Source of the DNA: Pyropia yezoensis
Taxonomy: Eukaryota; Rhodophyta; Bangiophyceae; Bangiales; Bangiaceae
Direction: 5' to 3'
DNA: 64,000 nucleotides
Assembly (NCBI GenBank): GCA_009829735.1
Contig: CM020618.1
Coordinates: forward strand, 7,070,627-7,134,626
Shown: piece by piece, positions 11,029 through 21,799 of the stretch
How the letters are laid out: each line of letters opens with the position of its first letter
Numbering within the stretch: the stretch's first letter is position 1
Position numbers and translations under genes: made by a program
Notes under the pieces: model-generated
The model's input: only the letters and a program-made list of their open reading frames with translations
Told to the model about the DNA's origin: nothing
The model's database searches: none

Positions 11029-11497
11029 TGTGGCAAAAACCACTCGCACACACGGCACCCAAGTTGGGGCGGTGTACAAGGGCTGCCTCCCGTGTCGGGC
11101 GAGCCGGAAGAAGTGCAAGTCGCAAACACTCTGTCCCTGTTGTGGGGCAATCCCCCCACTGACAAACAAGAAGATGGTGTGTGGTCCAACAGTTTCTTGG
11201 TCGGGACGGGGACGCAGGGCCAAGCCCCGCTGTCCCTCCGCTTATCCTCCCAGGGTCCCCTCAGAATCTCGCCACTCAGAATCTCCCACCCCAGCACCTG
11301 CCCCCCGGGCCACACGAAAATTCAAGACGATAAATGCAGAAAACCCTCAAATCCAAGTTGGATTTACTACTAAGCTAACTATCCCAAACTTGGGGAATAT
11401 GGACCCAAATGCAGGGGGAGGAACGGATCAGGCTAGTGGCCTGCCGCCCCTTGCATGGCACGTGTTGCCCCCCTACCTGGGGGTCAATACTGACACA
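11029..11497 (-). repeat. 5' LTR of B1
   Basis: 469 bp. It shares at least three variants with the B2 5' LTR that neither 3' LTR has (reading the LTR 5' to 3': A in CCTGGGAGG, C in TAAGCGGAGG, G in GGCTCGCCCGA). It is nevertheless flanked by its own target duplication. Confidence 0.93.
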
Positions 11498-11502
11498 CCT
11501 TC

Positions 11503-12450
11503 CTGCGCCGGTTTGTCAAGGCATGCAACAACAACGATGTGTCCAAGGGCAAGGCACTCTACCTCCTGGTTAACTTCATGACCGGAGAAGCGGAACAGCG
11601 GTTCGCACAGGTTCTGCCAGACTTAACCGGGCACATTGTCGGGCGTGCAATGTGGAGCTACCCGGAAGCGGTCAACTGGCTCCTGTCCAGCAACGCTGAC
11701 GCGGACTTCCTGGGCAAGGCGGCGGGGAAGTTGAACCGGGCAACCATGGAACGACAAGGGACTCCAGAGGCCTTCGCCCGCCGTGTCTGGGAGATGATTG
11801 AGGCTTATGGCAACGTTTGCCCTGAGGACAGGCTCAAGATGATCTTCTCGGAAGGGCTTCCTGATTACCTTCAAGTAGACGCTGAGAACTACAACCAGGA
11901 ACACCAAGGACATACCTTCCAGCAGCTGATCGCTCACACCCAGGGCAAGTACCGGCAAGCCGAGGCCCTCCAAGCTCCCATGATATCGACTCCCAAGCCG
12001 GTGTCGCGAGTTCGTCCCGGACCCGACAGGTATAAGCGAGGTGATAGCTCTGTACCGGTACTCGCAGTTGGCGAGGCCTCACCCATGGGGTCAGGAGACA
12101 TGTAAGGCGGCTTCTTTTTTGAGGAGCAACCTCCCCTGGTCGCCCCCAAGCAGGTCAAGAACTAGCGGCTCCGGTCTTGTTGGCTGTGCCAGAAGGAGGA
12201 CCACATGTCCTCTCAGTTCCCGATCATTCCCTAGGACCTCCAGGAGAAGCTCAAGCGTCAAGGACTGGTGTTTGCGAAGGCAGTCAACTGGGCTGACCGG
12301 CAATCACCCTCCAAGATGGACAAGGCACAGGTACACGCAATCCGTGTGGCAACCTTGCAGAGCATCACGGGGGCTCTGGCAGAGGAAGCTCCTACGGACT
12401 TTGACCTGGAGACCGGGACCTCCAAGGAATCCTCGGACACGGGAAACGAG
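11503..12450 (+). pseudogene. gag: Element A gag, C-terminal part with degenerate zinc knuckle
   Basis: Continues the 1307-2116 frame after B1: LRRFVKACNNND and further capsid helices to TAA at 12103. The same frame then runs on, with TAG stops, through a knuckle-like CWLC-x4-H-x4-F at 12178-12219, in which the last Cys is Phe. It ends in TGNE at 12439-12450, over a GGGAAAC heptamer. Families B and C also end gag in GNE followed directly by a stop. In A the expected stop reads TAC, so the frame runs on to 12562. Confidence 0.78.
12441..12447 (+). promoter_or_regulatory. Candidate -1 frameshift heptamer, element A
   Basis: G GGA AAC in the gag zero frame (codons ACG GGA AAC GAG). The PR motif DTGAG at 12684-12698 is in the -1 frame relative to gag, as such a site would need. 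No convincing downstream stem was found by eye. Confidence 0.5.
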
Positions 12451-12603
12451 TACGGCAGGCGCTCTCCCCAAGCTTTTTGCCGAATCTTCAACGGCACTGT
12501 ACTTCTACCCGGTCTCCCCTTGTGTGCCGGAAGAAAGAACGGCAGTAACCAGCTGAATTGGTAGCGGCCTGGACACCCTGTTTGTTCAAGGGGTCCATGC
12601 TTG

Positions 12604-15600
12604 TCTTGCGAAAGAAAAACCTCAAGATTTTTGCTCGTATGCGTGTGCGGGATAGCCTCCTCCAAGCTGTTACTCCGTTGTTTGACACAGGAGCAGGACC
12701 AAGCGTCATCACTGAAAACCTGCTACCTCCGGGCTGACGTCGAAATGCCTGGAGAGCGCCTACCAAGACCCGGATTGTAGACGCTTCGGGTCAAACTCTA
12801 CGACCGCTTGGCCGCCTTCCTGTCGCCATCTATGTCAACAATGAACCATTGCTGTTTCCCTTTCTAGTATTCATGACTCTATTAGTCCCCCTCATTGTAG
12901 ACTGGGACTTCCAGAAGCGGCATGGCAAGAGTATCCTGCCCGGAGAAGAAAAGGTGCAGTTCAACCATGGGTTTGTGTCACCGGTGCTGGAGCATCTGGA
13001 CGCCAAGGTTCGTGTAGTCAAGAACAAGAAGGAACGCATCCCACCCTCTACCTTGACTCTCTTCACACCAGTGCTCCTACCTCCTCGTTTGGAGACCAAG
13101 GTTCAAGTGACCACTCAGACTACGAATCAATGCCTGATGTACAGACGTAAGGTGTTTCTGACGAAGCACCGGTTATACTTGGCCCACGGACATTACAAGA
13201 AAGTGGAAACACACACATCGCCGGGATGAGATTGAGAAGCAGGTTAACAAGATGCTCAAGATAGATGTTTTCGAGCCGTCTGATGGCGAGTGGGCCTTCC
13301 CGGTGGTAGTCGTCCGGAAACCTGGCGGTCACTTCCGTTTCTGCGTTGACTACATGCGCCTGAACGAGATGACAGTCAATGATGTATACCCGATACCCCG
13401 GATGGACGTTTGCTTTGATTTTTTTGGAGATGCGGCCCTCTTCTCAACACTGGATTGTATGCCGGTTACTGGCAGATCTCTCTGACTGACGAGGACAAAT
13501 ACAAGACCACCTTCACGTGCTACCTGGGGCTTTACCCGTGCAAGCGTCTTTCTTTTTGTCTCACCAACGCTCTGGCTACCTTCCAGAGAGCCATCGCCAT
13601 TATCCTCTCGCAGCGAAGGTGGAGAACATGTTTGGTCTACCTGGACGACATTATCGTTTTCTCCAAGACCCCAGCGGAACACCTGGAGCATCTTTGAGAG
13701 GTCTTGACTCTCCTGTCCAAGGCTGGAGTTACTCTTAAGGCCGAGAAGTGCCACCTGTTTGAGACTGAAGTGGAACACCTGGGGCACGTGCTGAGTCCGG
13801 GGGAGCTCTGGGTCAACGAGAAGATCATCAAGGCCCTCCGGCATGCCCGACAACCTAAGACCCAGACGGAACTCAAGAGCTTTCTGGGTGTGTGCAATGT
13901 CTATCGCCGGTTCGTACGGGACTATGCCCTGATTGCCCGGCCATTGACCAAGCTTATCAGCAAGAAGCTCCCCGCATAACTCCCGGCGTTCGACGAAAAG
14001 CAGACCGCTGCTTTCGAGGAGCTCAAGAAGCGCCTGAATACGACTCCAGTACTGACGTTACCCAAGCGGGAAGGTCAGTTTGTCCTAGAGACTGATGCAT
14101 GCGGCGTCCAGGTGGGGTGCTCTCTACTCCAGGAGCAACCCCATGGGAACTACCTCCCGATAGGCTACTACAGTCGCGTCCTGTCTCCAGCCGAGAAGAA
14201 CTATTCCGGAACGGAGCGCGAATGCTTGGCGGTCGCATGGGTTTGCTTGCTGTTACGCCCCTTCCTTGAAGGACAAGAGTTCCTCATCCGGACGGACCAC
14301 GCCAGCCTAAGGTAGCTGCTATGCATGGACAGCAACCAAGGAAGAGTCGCCCGGTCGCGCCTACGCCTTTCGGAATTCAAGTACAAGGTGTGCACCAGAG
14401 CAGGGAGGGAGCACCACTGCGCCGTCAACATGTCCCGGTTGGAGACTGCTGCAGCCGACACCGGCCCGATCCCGGAAAAAATACCTGGTTTTATCCTCCC
14501 GAATGTCGTAAGTGGCTGGCATGCTCCCCTGTATGAGACACCTAAAGCTTATCAACCGGTAACCATTCACCGGATGCTGGAGGCACAGCTGACGGATCCT
14601 CAGTGCTTGGAGCTTTGCCACCAAGTGGACCTGAACCGGAATAGTCGCTTCTCCGAGTCTACAGATGGACTCGTGATACGGGTGTCACCCTTCGATGGGG
14701 CTACTGAAGTCTACGTACCCCGGAGTCTACGAGCTGACATCCTGCGCCTGGAACGCTCGTCTCCCCGGGCCGTATATCCTGGCATTAACCGGTTGTACTC
14801 CTCGACGCGTCGGCACTACTACTGGGAAAGCATGGCAAGTGACGTCCACAAGCATCTAGAGGCTTGTGTCTCCTGTGCAAGGAACCGGTTGACCCAGAGA
14901 TAGAAGACTTTCAAGCTGCGCCTGATCCCTGCGGCGGAGCCCTTTGCAAGCTTAAGCATGGACATCCTGGGGCCCCTACCTGATACATCCAGAGGCAACA
15001 TAAACCTGCTTATCATTTTTGTTCGGTTCTCCTAGTTCACACGAGCGATCCCGCTCAGGACCATCACTGCCCTGGACGTCACTTCAGCCTTCTGCGAGTA
15101 CTGGATAGCTGCCTATGGCCCTCCAGGCTCCGTCGAAAGCGACAACGGTCCCCAGGTTGCGTCCCTGTTCTTTCAAGGAGTCTGTGACCTGATGGGTATC
15201 AAGATCTTAATCACCATGACGTATCACCCATAAACGAACGGCCAGGTAGAACGATTCAACCGAACCCTGGTGGACATGCGACGGCACTACGTCGGGGAGC
15301 ATTAAGAATACTGGGACGAGCTCCTGGCTGCCCTCACGCTAGGCTACAACTCCCGAGTTCCTTGGACAACGGGGGTCGCTCCACTCGACTTTGTCACCCC
15401 AAGGCGGCTGACCAACTTCTCCCTGGAAGGAATACCAGACGGTCTCCAGCCTGCCATAAGGTCAGCTCCGGAGGTAAAGGATGAGTTCCTGGAACAACCG
15501 AAGCTCCTGCTCCCAAGAGTCAAGTAGTCAATCCCGGAGACCCAGGAGCGATACCAGCGGGACTATGACACGGGTGTTCGGGAGAAGCACAAGGAACTGA

Positions 15601-16058
15601 GTGATGGCGACTGGGCTTTTGTGGACAATTATAGCAAGACCCGGGGGAAGCTGGACTCCAAGACGGATGAGCCCTATGAGATCCTGAATACGGACGGCTG
15701 GACATTCCTTCGAGACGTGAATTGCTACGCGTACCGGGCGAGCAGCGACCATGTCACCCGAGCTCCACCGCCAAGCAAACGGGATCTGACCCGGCGTAAG
15801 CGGGCCGCAGTACTCTGGTTATCCCAAGAAGAAGGCCGAGAATATGTCTACGTCAAGTTCGTTGACCATGCCTGGAGGGACGGGCGCTTGTACATGCGAG
15901 TACGCTGGTTCGGCTTCAACCCGGCTGATGATACTTGGTCACCGTCCAACCGGTTGCCCATTGCGAACGTCTGCGCCTACACGCGACGGAACGGGATTGA
16001 GGGCACTCCGGTGGCCAGAGCCGGCAAGATCCTGGAGTCGGGCTCGGAGGATGACTAG
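12604..16058 (+). pseudogene. pol: Element A pol: PR-RT-RNase H-integrase-chromodomain, many lesions
   Basis: PR: LFDTGAGPSVI at 12678-12710, stop soon after. RT: VVVVRKPGGHFRFCVDY from about 13300; frameshift near 13456; AGYWQIS, then CLVYLDDIIVF with an intact YLDD at 13638-13649; stop at 13696. RNase H: ETDACGVQVGCSLLQ and RTDHASLR, stop 14313. Integrase: the His residues of the HHCC finger are lost (SSPRAVYPG) while CVSCARN remains; core DILGPLP, ESDNGPQ and NGQVERFN with stops between. Chromodomain at the end (YVYVKFVDHAWRDGRLYMRVRWFGFNPADDTW, in two halves). At least eight stops and one frameshift show a long-dead copy, older in appearance than its LTR divergence suggests. Confidence 0.9.
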
Positions 16059-16276
16059 AAGGAGGGAGCTGATCAAGATCCGCGGGACGAGGCGAGCTCA
16101 CCCGAAACAGACGCGAACCAAGAAGATTGAGAAAAGGGAACGGTTGTTTCAAGAAAAACAAGCAATGCAAGCATGGAACTACCAGAGAATAAGCAATCAC
16201 CCGCTCGAGCAACCCTTATTTCCGCCTCTTTCCTCCTCCCTCCTCCCTAGACTCTGACCCTTCTTGCCTTCCAGTA

Positions 16277-17506
16277 CTATTCCCGGGGCGGACGCTGCGC
16301 GACGGGAGCGTCTTCCAGCGCCGCCTCCGCAGCACGACGGGACCCGGAGGAAGGCAGGATGACGCAGGGCGGCGGGCGAGGCGCCTTCACGTACCCCGCC
16401 ACCGGAGCAGTACCCGTAGTCGCCGGGCGCTCCCGCTCATCCAGATACACCTGCGGGCGCCCCTGGAGGCTAGTGGAGGTCCCCGACCACTGCTGGGCCA
16501 AGCCACGCCCCGTAAAGGTCGCTAGAAGCTCACCAACCAGCGGGCTGTCCGACATCTGGCCACTGTCCGCGCAAGCAAACACCAGGTCGTCTACGTCGTT
16601 CAACACGCTGGCATATGTGTCCAGCACCCAGGAAGACGCGACGCCATCGACCTGCACCGGAAGACGACCCGAATGGTCCTCAATCATGCCGACGTCGTAC
16701 TGGTCGCACGTCGGGCCACCATGGGTCATGTACATGTCAGGCACCCGAACGTGGAAGAGGCGCAGAGTCGGCGCCCGGATCTCGAACCGACCCGAGTTTG
16801 CCACCACCGGACGGTCAGCAACGGCGCCGGAAACCGGAGTTTCCAACTCGAGGGTGGGCACAGGGCCGCCACCTGGTGTAGAAGGTGCCCGAGAAGGAAC
16901 GGCCAGAGTAGCCGGCGACCGGACGGCCACGCCAAGAGTCGCTGCAGACAAGCCGGAGGAGCCTGAAGTACCGATACACGTGGAGCTAGGCGCAGACGCA
17001 CCGGCGACGGTACAGTCGAGGTAACCGGGGCGACAGGCGCCAATGAAGGAAGTGGAGCCGCCGCAGACGCCCGATCGACCACCGCGGCCCATCCCGACTC
17101 TTGTACCGGTGGCCCAGTCGGCAGAAGATCGAGAGCGACCGGAGCAGAAGGACCTCTTAGCTGCGGCCACGCTGGCAGCGTCGTCGGCAACTGCATGTTG
17201 GCCGGAAAGACTGGCAGACCACCTGCACCCAACCCGGATCTCGAACCTGGACAGGACGTCCAGAATTCGGGGGAACGGGACGGTCAAGGTGAAGGAGACG
17301 GGGGGGGCAGGATTGGGGAAGGTGATGGCGCTCGGGGTGAAGACGCTCGACCTCGGCACCGTTGTAGACGTGCTCGAGGCTGCGCACGGTGGCAGCTGGT
17401 TCGGCCCGAGGACGTACCTGACTAGGGAGGGAGCTTTGTAGCAACCCTGGCCCCGATTTGGCGCCAACCCGGGACTGCGACCAGAGCGCACCAGGTGCCA
17501 GAACAC
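16277..17506 (-). other. Long antisense ORF in the 3' region of element A
   Basis: 409 codons on the strand opposite to pol, starting just inside the 3' LTR. First half Ala/Ser/Pro/Arg-rich. Second half looks more protein-like: GRFEIRAPTLRLFHVRVPD, then THGGPTCDQYDVGMIEDHSG, VDGVASSWVLDTYASVLNDV and DSPLVGELLATFTGRGL. It occupies the same place and orientation as the antisense ORFs of B and C/D, but I see no shared motif with them. In GC-rich DNA a chance ORF of this size is possible. Function unknown. Confidence 0.4.
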
Positions 17507-17795
17507 GCCCGCCGTGTGGTGATGGTTGGCGGCCGTGGCCCGTGCCCGGCACTGGGATGCGGTGGACTACGCTACCCACACGTGAGAGAGGGATTTCTGA
17601 TGTGTTTTTGCATACTTGTGATGGACTTGATTTGAGAGAATTTGAGTGTGAGATTAGTGAGTGGGAATAGAATAAGTAGTGATAGTGGCCCCCGACCTGA
17701 CGAGGTTATACTCGGGTCGGGGCCACTCGGGGGTATGAGGGGGGCTACTTGGCCAACGTGCCGAGCCTCCCCCAGATGCACGTTAAGAGGGTGCT
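17437..17795 (+). repeat. 3' LTR of element A, truncated
   Basis: Starts TGTAGC after a purine-rich tract (AGGGAGGGAGC, 17425-17434) and matches 526-882 with about 17 mismatches; the match stops abruptly at 17795 after GTTAAGAGGG. About 215 bp of the LTR end are missing. Confidence 0.8.
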
Positions 17796-18408
17796 GCAGG
17801 CGGCCGGCATCCCTCTCGGCCCCGAGCTGGCCAGGTCCTGGACCCCTTCGACGGTGCGCCCGGCTGCGGCAATGGACGCCACGACCGGGCCTGCTGTGTA
17901 TGAAATTGCCGACGAGGAGGAGGACGACGACGACAGTGTGCGATCGCGGCCGCTCCCCCCCGCGGCCCCTGCCGACGAGAAGGAGGACGACGACGACAGT
18001 GCGCGACCGCCGCCGCCCCTCCCCGCCGCCCTTGTGCATGTACTTCCGCGGCCCGCCTCCGCGGCTGGGCCATTGGAAACTGTGGAAGCGGCCCTGGACC
18101 GGCCCGTGCAGCCGCTTACGCGACCGGAGGCAGCCACACCTGCGCACGTATTCACAGCCGCGGAGGGCGCTTTACGCTCCAGCCCCCGAACTGTTCAACC
18201 CCCTTTTCTTCCGCTCTCACGCGCGGCCAAAGCCCAACTCACAAAGGTGGCGGCCGCGGCGAAGTTGCAGAAGAAGTCACTGGGCACAACGCTACTCATC
18301 GATGACTCCGACCTGCCCCCTGAGCAGTCCTCGCCCCGCGGGCGGGCGCGGACTCCCCGCGTTTCTGACCAATCCAGCAGTGAATCCGACAGTGATGCCG
18401 GCATGTAG
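17796..18408 (+). pseudogene. Acidic Ser/Asp-rich ORF fragment, possibly the end of Harbinger ORF1
   Basis: The open frame enters from the LTR remnant (frame start 17749) and ends at TAG 18406. Sequence: Pro/Ala-rich with two EEDDDDS acidic clusters, a Lys/Ala helix (AAKAQLTKVAAAAKLQKKS), LIDDSDLPPEQSSPRGR and a serine/acid tail SSSESDSDAGM. It lies on the plus strand on the far side of element A from 1-525. It may therefore be the C-terminus of the same Myb-like gene, but the truncated LTR prevents proof by target-site matching. No known domain recognised. Confidence 0.35.
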
Positions 18409-18592
18409 TGTTGTACCTGGAAAGTGTTTGAGCATGCTTCTTTTGCTTGGGCGAGACCGTGGGAATCAAATTTTCTTTTTTTTCACACCCATTGGGCAGG
18501 GTGTCATTTTTCTCCTATCCCTTTTCTTGGTCCTGAAGCAGAGCATCTGGGCAACTTCCTCCCCGGCCTTCACCGCCTATGCCGCCGCCGCA
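18409..18592. other. Short non-coding stretch between acidic ORF and minisatellite
   Basis: Locally T-rich (runs of T at 18475-18483), no ORF or motif; compatible with a 3' untranslated region of the acidic ORF. Confidence 0.3.
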
Positions 18593-19271
18593 GATGGAGG
18601 CGGGCGGCAAGCGGTACGGGGTTGGCCGGCTTCCCTCCCCGACTCCCACCAGTCCCACCCCTTCCACCCCAAGCAGCCGCGGCGCCCAGCGCCGCTGCAG
18701 CTGCCGCCAGCAGCACTGCCCCGACGGCGGGGGGCGACAAGCGCCACACGGGTTGGCCCCCCCCCCCCCGCACCTCGCACCTGTTCCTCCCCCCTCACGC
18801 CAGCCAGACAGAGCGGCCTGCGCCATGGCCAGCGACGCCGCAGACGCCGCTCGCCGCCCATGACGGCAGGCGGCCAGCATCACAGGGGTGTGGCCGCTTC
18901 CCTTTTCGTCCCCCCTCAGTCCCTCCTCCTCCTTCGCAACCAGCCGCGACGGCCGGCGCCGTCACCGGCGCCGCCACCGCCACAGCCCCCGATGGCCGTG
19001 GGCGGAGAGCACCACAGGGGCTGGCCCCCTTCCTCTTCCCCCTCCCACGAGTGTCCCACCTTCCACCCCTACCGGCACAGGCGGCTGCCGCCGCCCCGAC
19101 CGCGTCCAATGGCGGCTAGCGGCGAACAGCACCGTGGATATCGCGATTCCCCATCCTCTTCTCAGCAGGTTCTCCCCCCTTTGCAGGCAGCCGCGGCCGC
19201 CAGCGCTGTGGCCTCCTCCCCTTCACGCAAGCCAGGCCCAGCGGTTCACGCCCCAACCGACGCAACCGCCG
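18593..19271 (+). repeat. Degenerate ~130-bp minisatellite, left part
   Basis: Imperfect units each opening with a variant of GATGGCGGCAGGCGGCAAGC, then CACCACAGGGG-TTGGCC, then pyrimidine-rich filler and CCGCCGCC. Unit starts are near 18593, 18725, 18858, 18991 and 19108. A run of 13-14 C lies near 18757. Split by B2; continues at 39392. Open in several frames, but nothing suggests a real protein. Confidence 0.6.
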
Positions 19272-19276
19272 CCATC

Positions 19277-19745
19277 TGTTCCAGTATTGACCCCCAGGTA
19301 GGGGGGCAACACGTGCCATGCAAGGGGCGGCAGGCCACTAGCCTGATCCGTTCGTCCCCCTACATTCGGGTCCATATTCCCTAAGTTTAGGACAGTTAGC
19401 TTAGTAGTAAATCCAACTTGGATTTGAGGGTTTTCTGCATGTATCGTCTTGAATTTTCGTGTGGCCCGGTGGGCAGGTGCAGGGATGAGAAATTCTGAGT
19501 GGCGAGATTCTGAGGGGACCCTGGGAGGATAAGCGGAGGGACAGCGGGGCTTGGCCCTGCGTCCCCGTCCCGACCAAGAAACTGTTGGACCACACACCAT
19601 CCTCTTGTCTGTCAGTGGGGGGATTGCCCCACAACAGGGACAGAGTGTGTGCGACTTGCACTTCTTCCGGCTCGCCCGACACGGGAGGCAGCCCTTGTAC
19701 ACCGCCCCAACTTGGGTGCCGTGTGTGCGAGTGGTTTTTGCCACA
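19277..19745 (+). repeat. 5' LTR of B2
   Basis: 469 bp, TGTTCC...GCCACA (first bases decayed from TGTGGC). Matches B1 5' LTR more closely than its own 3' LTR in the central part. Confidence 0.93.
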
Positions 19746-19747
19746 TT

Positions 19748-19764
19748 TGGTGGAGCAGCAGGGG
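19748..19764 (+). promoter_or_regulatory. Primer-binding site of B2
   Basis: TGGTGGAGCAGCAGGGG, two bases after the 5' LTR. Confidence 0.85.
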
Positions 19765-19864
19765 ACAGAGGTAAACTTTACCTCCGGGTGCACCCGGGTG
19801 TAGGGGGCCCTCTGTCTCAGACGAACGGTGGACTTGGACCGTGTCATACAGATCGTTTGCCAAC

Positions 19865-21571
19865 ATGGCTAGCTCGGACCCCCCGTCGTCCGGGGAGTAC
19901 ACGGGTGACGCACGTACTTCAGTGCCTTTGAATACTGGTGAGACACAGGTGGGTTTACCTGGGGTCGCAGAGGGACTAGAGGTCCCTCACGCCAGCAGGA
20001 CTGGAAGTGCGGGCGGGCAACAGGCCACCCCGACTCAGTCGAGAGCTCACTCGGCTGACACTTCTGATGTGGGTGGGCCGAAGTCTGGCCACCGTGTGGT
20101 ACACTCAACGGGAACGTCCCAAGGTGAGGGGACTGTGCCCGCGGGCTCCACTCGGTTTGGAACCAACTTTGGCTCCGAGCCGTCGCCAACTAGGCTTTCG
20201 GAGGACGGCGGACCTCCGTTGCTCGGCGATGGGCTCGCGCCCATGCCCCCGGTTGAGACCCCTGAGGATCGTGGTTACCCCTCAGGCGGACTTCCGGAGG
20301 CGGACCGAGACTCAACTGGAGTCCATAACCCCCTCCTCGCGGAAACTGTCCGTCGGGAGGCGACCAATGTGATACGGCAGACTTTGCCGGACCTGGTGAT
20401 CACGATGACGAATACTATTCTGAATCAGATTGTGGCGAGTTTGCCAGATGGCCTTAATGTCCAGGCCGGATTGGGGCTTTCGAGCCCGCAGGCGCAGGGA
20501 GAATCCCTCCTGACGCCTATCTCGGCTCGCCCCGAACAGGGAGCGACCCCTGTGACTCCCAACGAGGGATCCACACCATTTTCGGTGGGGCGTACGCCCT
20601 TCACGGGGGAGTTCCCCCCCGAAACGCCGGCGGCCACACCAAGCGCGCCGCGCCGGACTACAGGCACTGAGAGTGAGCTTACCCCAGTGCCACAGCCGCT
20701 GTTCCCTCAACGTGAGGTGCCGCCCAAAATCCAGGTAGCCAACCCGGTCTACCAAAGGATCTTTGACTGTGAGACCTACGCACTCCACAACAAGTCGGTG
20801 GCGTATGGTCCTGACCAGGCCCGAGCCATGGGCCGTGCCAAAAAGAATGCACTTCACTCTTTTGGGCACGAAGCGGAGTGGGATGGAACTCCCCCCCTCC
20901 GTGTCTTTGAGTTCCTACGTCGTTTCACAAAAGCCTGTGACGACAATGCCATAAGTGATGGCATGGCTCTTTATATGCTACAGGAGTTTACGAAGGGCGA
21001 CCTGCGGACAGAACTTATGTCCGTCATGCCCAGTTCCTCAAGTGGAGGCGCTGGTGAGGTGACGTCCTATTTGGAGCTCGTCAACTGGTTGTTGAGGGCC
21101 ATGGTTGATGAAGTGGCGCTGGCTTCTCAAGTCGAGGAGTTTACGCAAGCCCATCAGGAAGAGGCGGAGGACGAGTTGTCCTTTGCGGAACGAGTCCGTA
21201 AGCTCAACAATCTTTGTGGGTTTCTCCATCCACAAGCTGTGGTGAAGAGTCGGTTTGTGGAGGGACTCCATTGGTCAGTCCGGATGGAGACCCGGGAGCA
21301 TAACACTGCCCGGGCGACCCTGGCAGAGTGGGCTAGGTTCGCCTACCGCAGAGGCGAGGCCTACCGTAAGTTGCGGGAGGAACAACGCCAGGAGCGTCAA
21401 GCCGAGTTGGCCAAGGAACGGGAGGAGGCGCGCCAGGCCAGAGAGTTGAGAGAGGCACGCCGAATCCGCAAGGAGAGGGTGGTAGCTGCCGTGGGAACTT
21501 CCCAGGGTATCTCCTCGTCTTCCCCAGTTGGGAAGACCCCTCCGGAAACTGACAATCGGTGCTGTAACTGA
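19865..21571 (+). CDS. gag: B2 gag, ending at a stop inside the zinc knuckle
   Basis: 568 codons from ATG 19865 in the context CCAACATGG; an upstream in-frame GTG at 19841 is an unlikely start. Domains as in B1 gag: low-complexity N-terminus, capsid-like helices, Glu/Arg-rich tail. The frame ends at TGA 21569-21571, replacing the second Cys of the CCHC knuckle (C-C-N-stop-N-F-D-G-H). Beyond it a 1-nt insertion near 21615 shifts the frame, and the remaining tail, ending SAGNE, runs to TGA 21810-21812. The missing knuckle would abolish normal RNA packaging by this protein. Confidence 0.88.
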   Translation: MASSDPPSSGEYTGDARTSVPLNTGETQVGLPGVAEGLEVPHASRTGSAGGQQATPTQSRAHSADTSDVGGPKSGHRVVHSTGTSQGEGTVPAGSTRFGTNFGSEPSPTRLSEDGGPPLLGDGLAPMPPVETPEDRGYPSGGLPEADRDSTGVHNPLLAETVRREATNVIRQTLPDLVITMTNTILNQIVASLPDGLNVQAGLGLSSPQAQGESLLTPISARPEQGATPVTPNEGSTPFSVGRTPFTGEFPPETPAATPSAPRRTTGTESELTPVPQPLFPQREVPPKIQVANPVYQRIFDCETYALHNKSVAYGPDQARAMGRAKKNALHSFGHEAEWDGTPPLRVFEFLRRFTKACDDNAISDGMALYMLQEFTKGDLRTELMSVMPSSSSGGAGEVTSYLELVNWLLRAMVDEVALASQVEEFTQAHQEEAEDELSFAERVRKLNNLCGFLHPQAVVKSRFVEGLHWSVRMETREHNTARATLAEWARFAYRRGEAYRKLREEQRQERQAELAKEREEARQARELREARRIRKERVVAAVGTSQGISSSSPVGKTPPETDNRCCN

Positions 21572-21799
21572 AACTTCGATGGACACTGGGCATATGATTG
21601 CCCTTTGTTGAGGAAAACGCATCCAACAACTCGATAAGAATGCGAGTAAGAAGTCGGCTACGAACGAAGTACGTTCACGCCGCGAGGGTGGGTCTCGACC
21701 GGTGGTGGCGGTCGCCACACCCTCGGCGGAGGGGGCGGACACGTCGTCCTCGGACTCGTCGTCTTCCCCTTCGTCCTCAGATTCGGACGCCAAGTCGGC

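Larger units (their letters stand above)
2117..11497 (-). mobile_element. Element B1: Ty3/gypsy element, full length, defective, nested in element A gag
   Basis: Bounded by TGTGGC at 2117 and GACACA at 11497 with a perfect 5-bp target duplication ccttc (2112-2116 and 11498-11502). The flanking gag reads through in frame once the element and one duplication copy are removed. Read on the minus strand: 5' LTR 11029-11497, primer site, gag, PR, RT, RNase H, integrase, chromodomain, 3' region with a plus-strand ORF, 3' LTR 2117-2585. The two LTRs differ at about 15 of 469 positions by eye. It forms a giant inverted repeat with B2. Confidence 0.95.
526..17795 (+). mobile_element. Element A: Ty3/gypsy chromovirus, gag split by nested B1, 3' LTR truncated
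   Basis: Order on the plus strand: 5' LTR, primer-binding site, gag, PR, RT, RNase H, integrase, chromodomain, a 1.4-kb 3' region with an antisense ORF, polypurine tract, partial 3' LTR. Removing B1 (2117-11497) and one copy of its target duplication leaves a body of about 7.9 kb. The two LTR copies differ at roughly 17 of 359 comparable positions by eye. pol has many stops, so the copy is dead. Left flank gcacc (521-525) is the candidate target duplication; its partner is not found because the 3' LTR stops matching at 17795. Confidence 0.88.

Noticed and set aside
10843-11581. ORFs of 100-180 codons recurring in every B LTR (for example 11030-11581, 19223-19744, 53441-53977)
   Set aside because: They lie within LTRs, on the antisense strand or crossing the junction to different flanks; repeated because the LTR is repeated, not because of coding.
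2112-19276. B1 and B2 as products of one segmental inverted duplication
   Set aside because: Each has a different perfect target duplication (ccttc versus ccatc) in different host sequence, so they inserted separately; later conversion fits better.
18424-19384. Several overlapping Pro/Ala-rich ORFs of 90-580 codons
   Set aside because: They arise from the GC-rich minisatellite, which is open in many frames on both strands, and run on into the B2 LTR.
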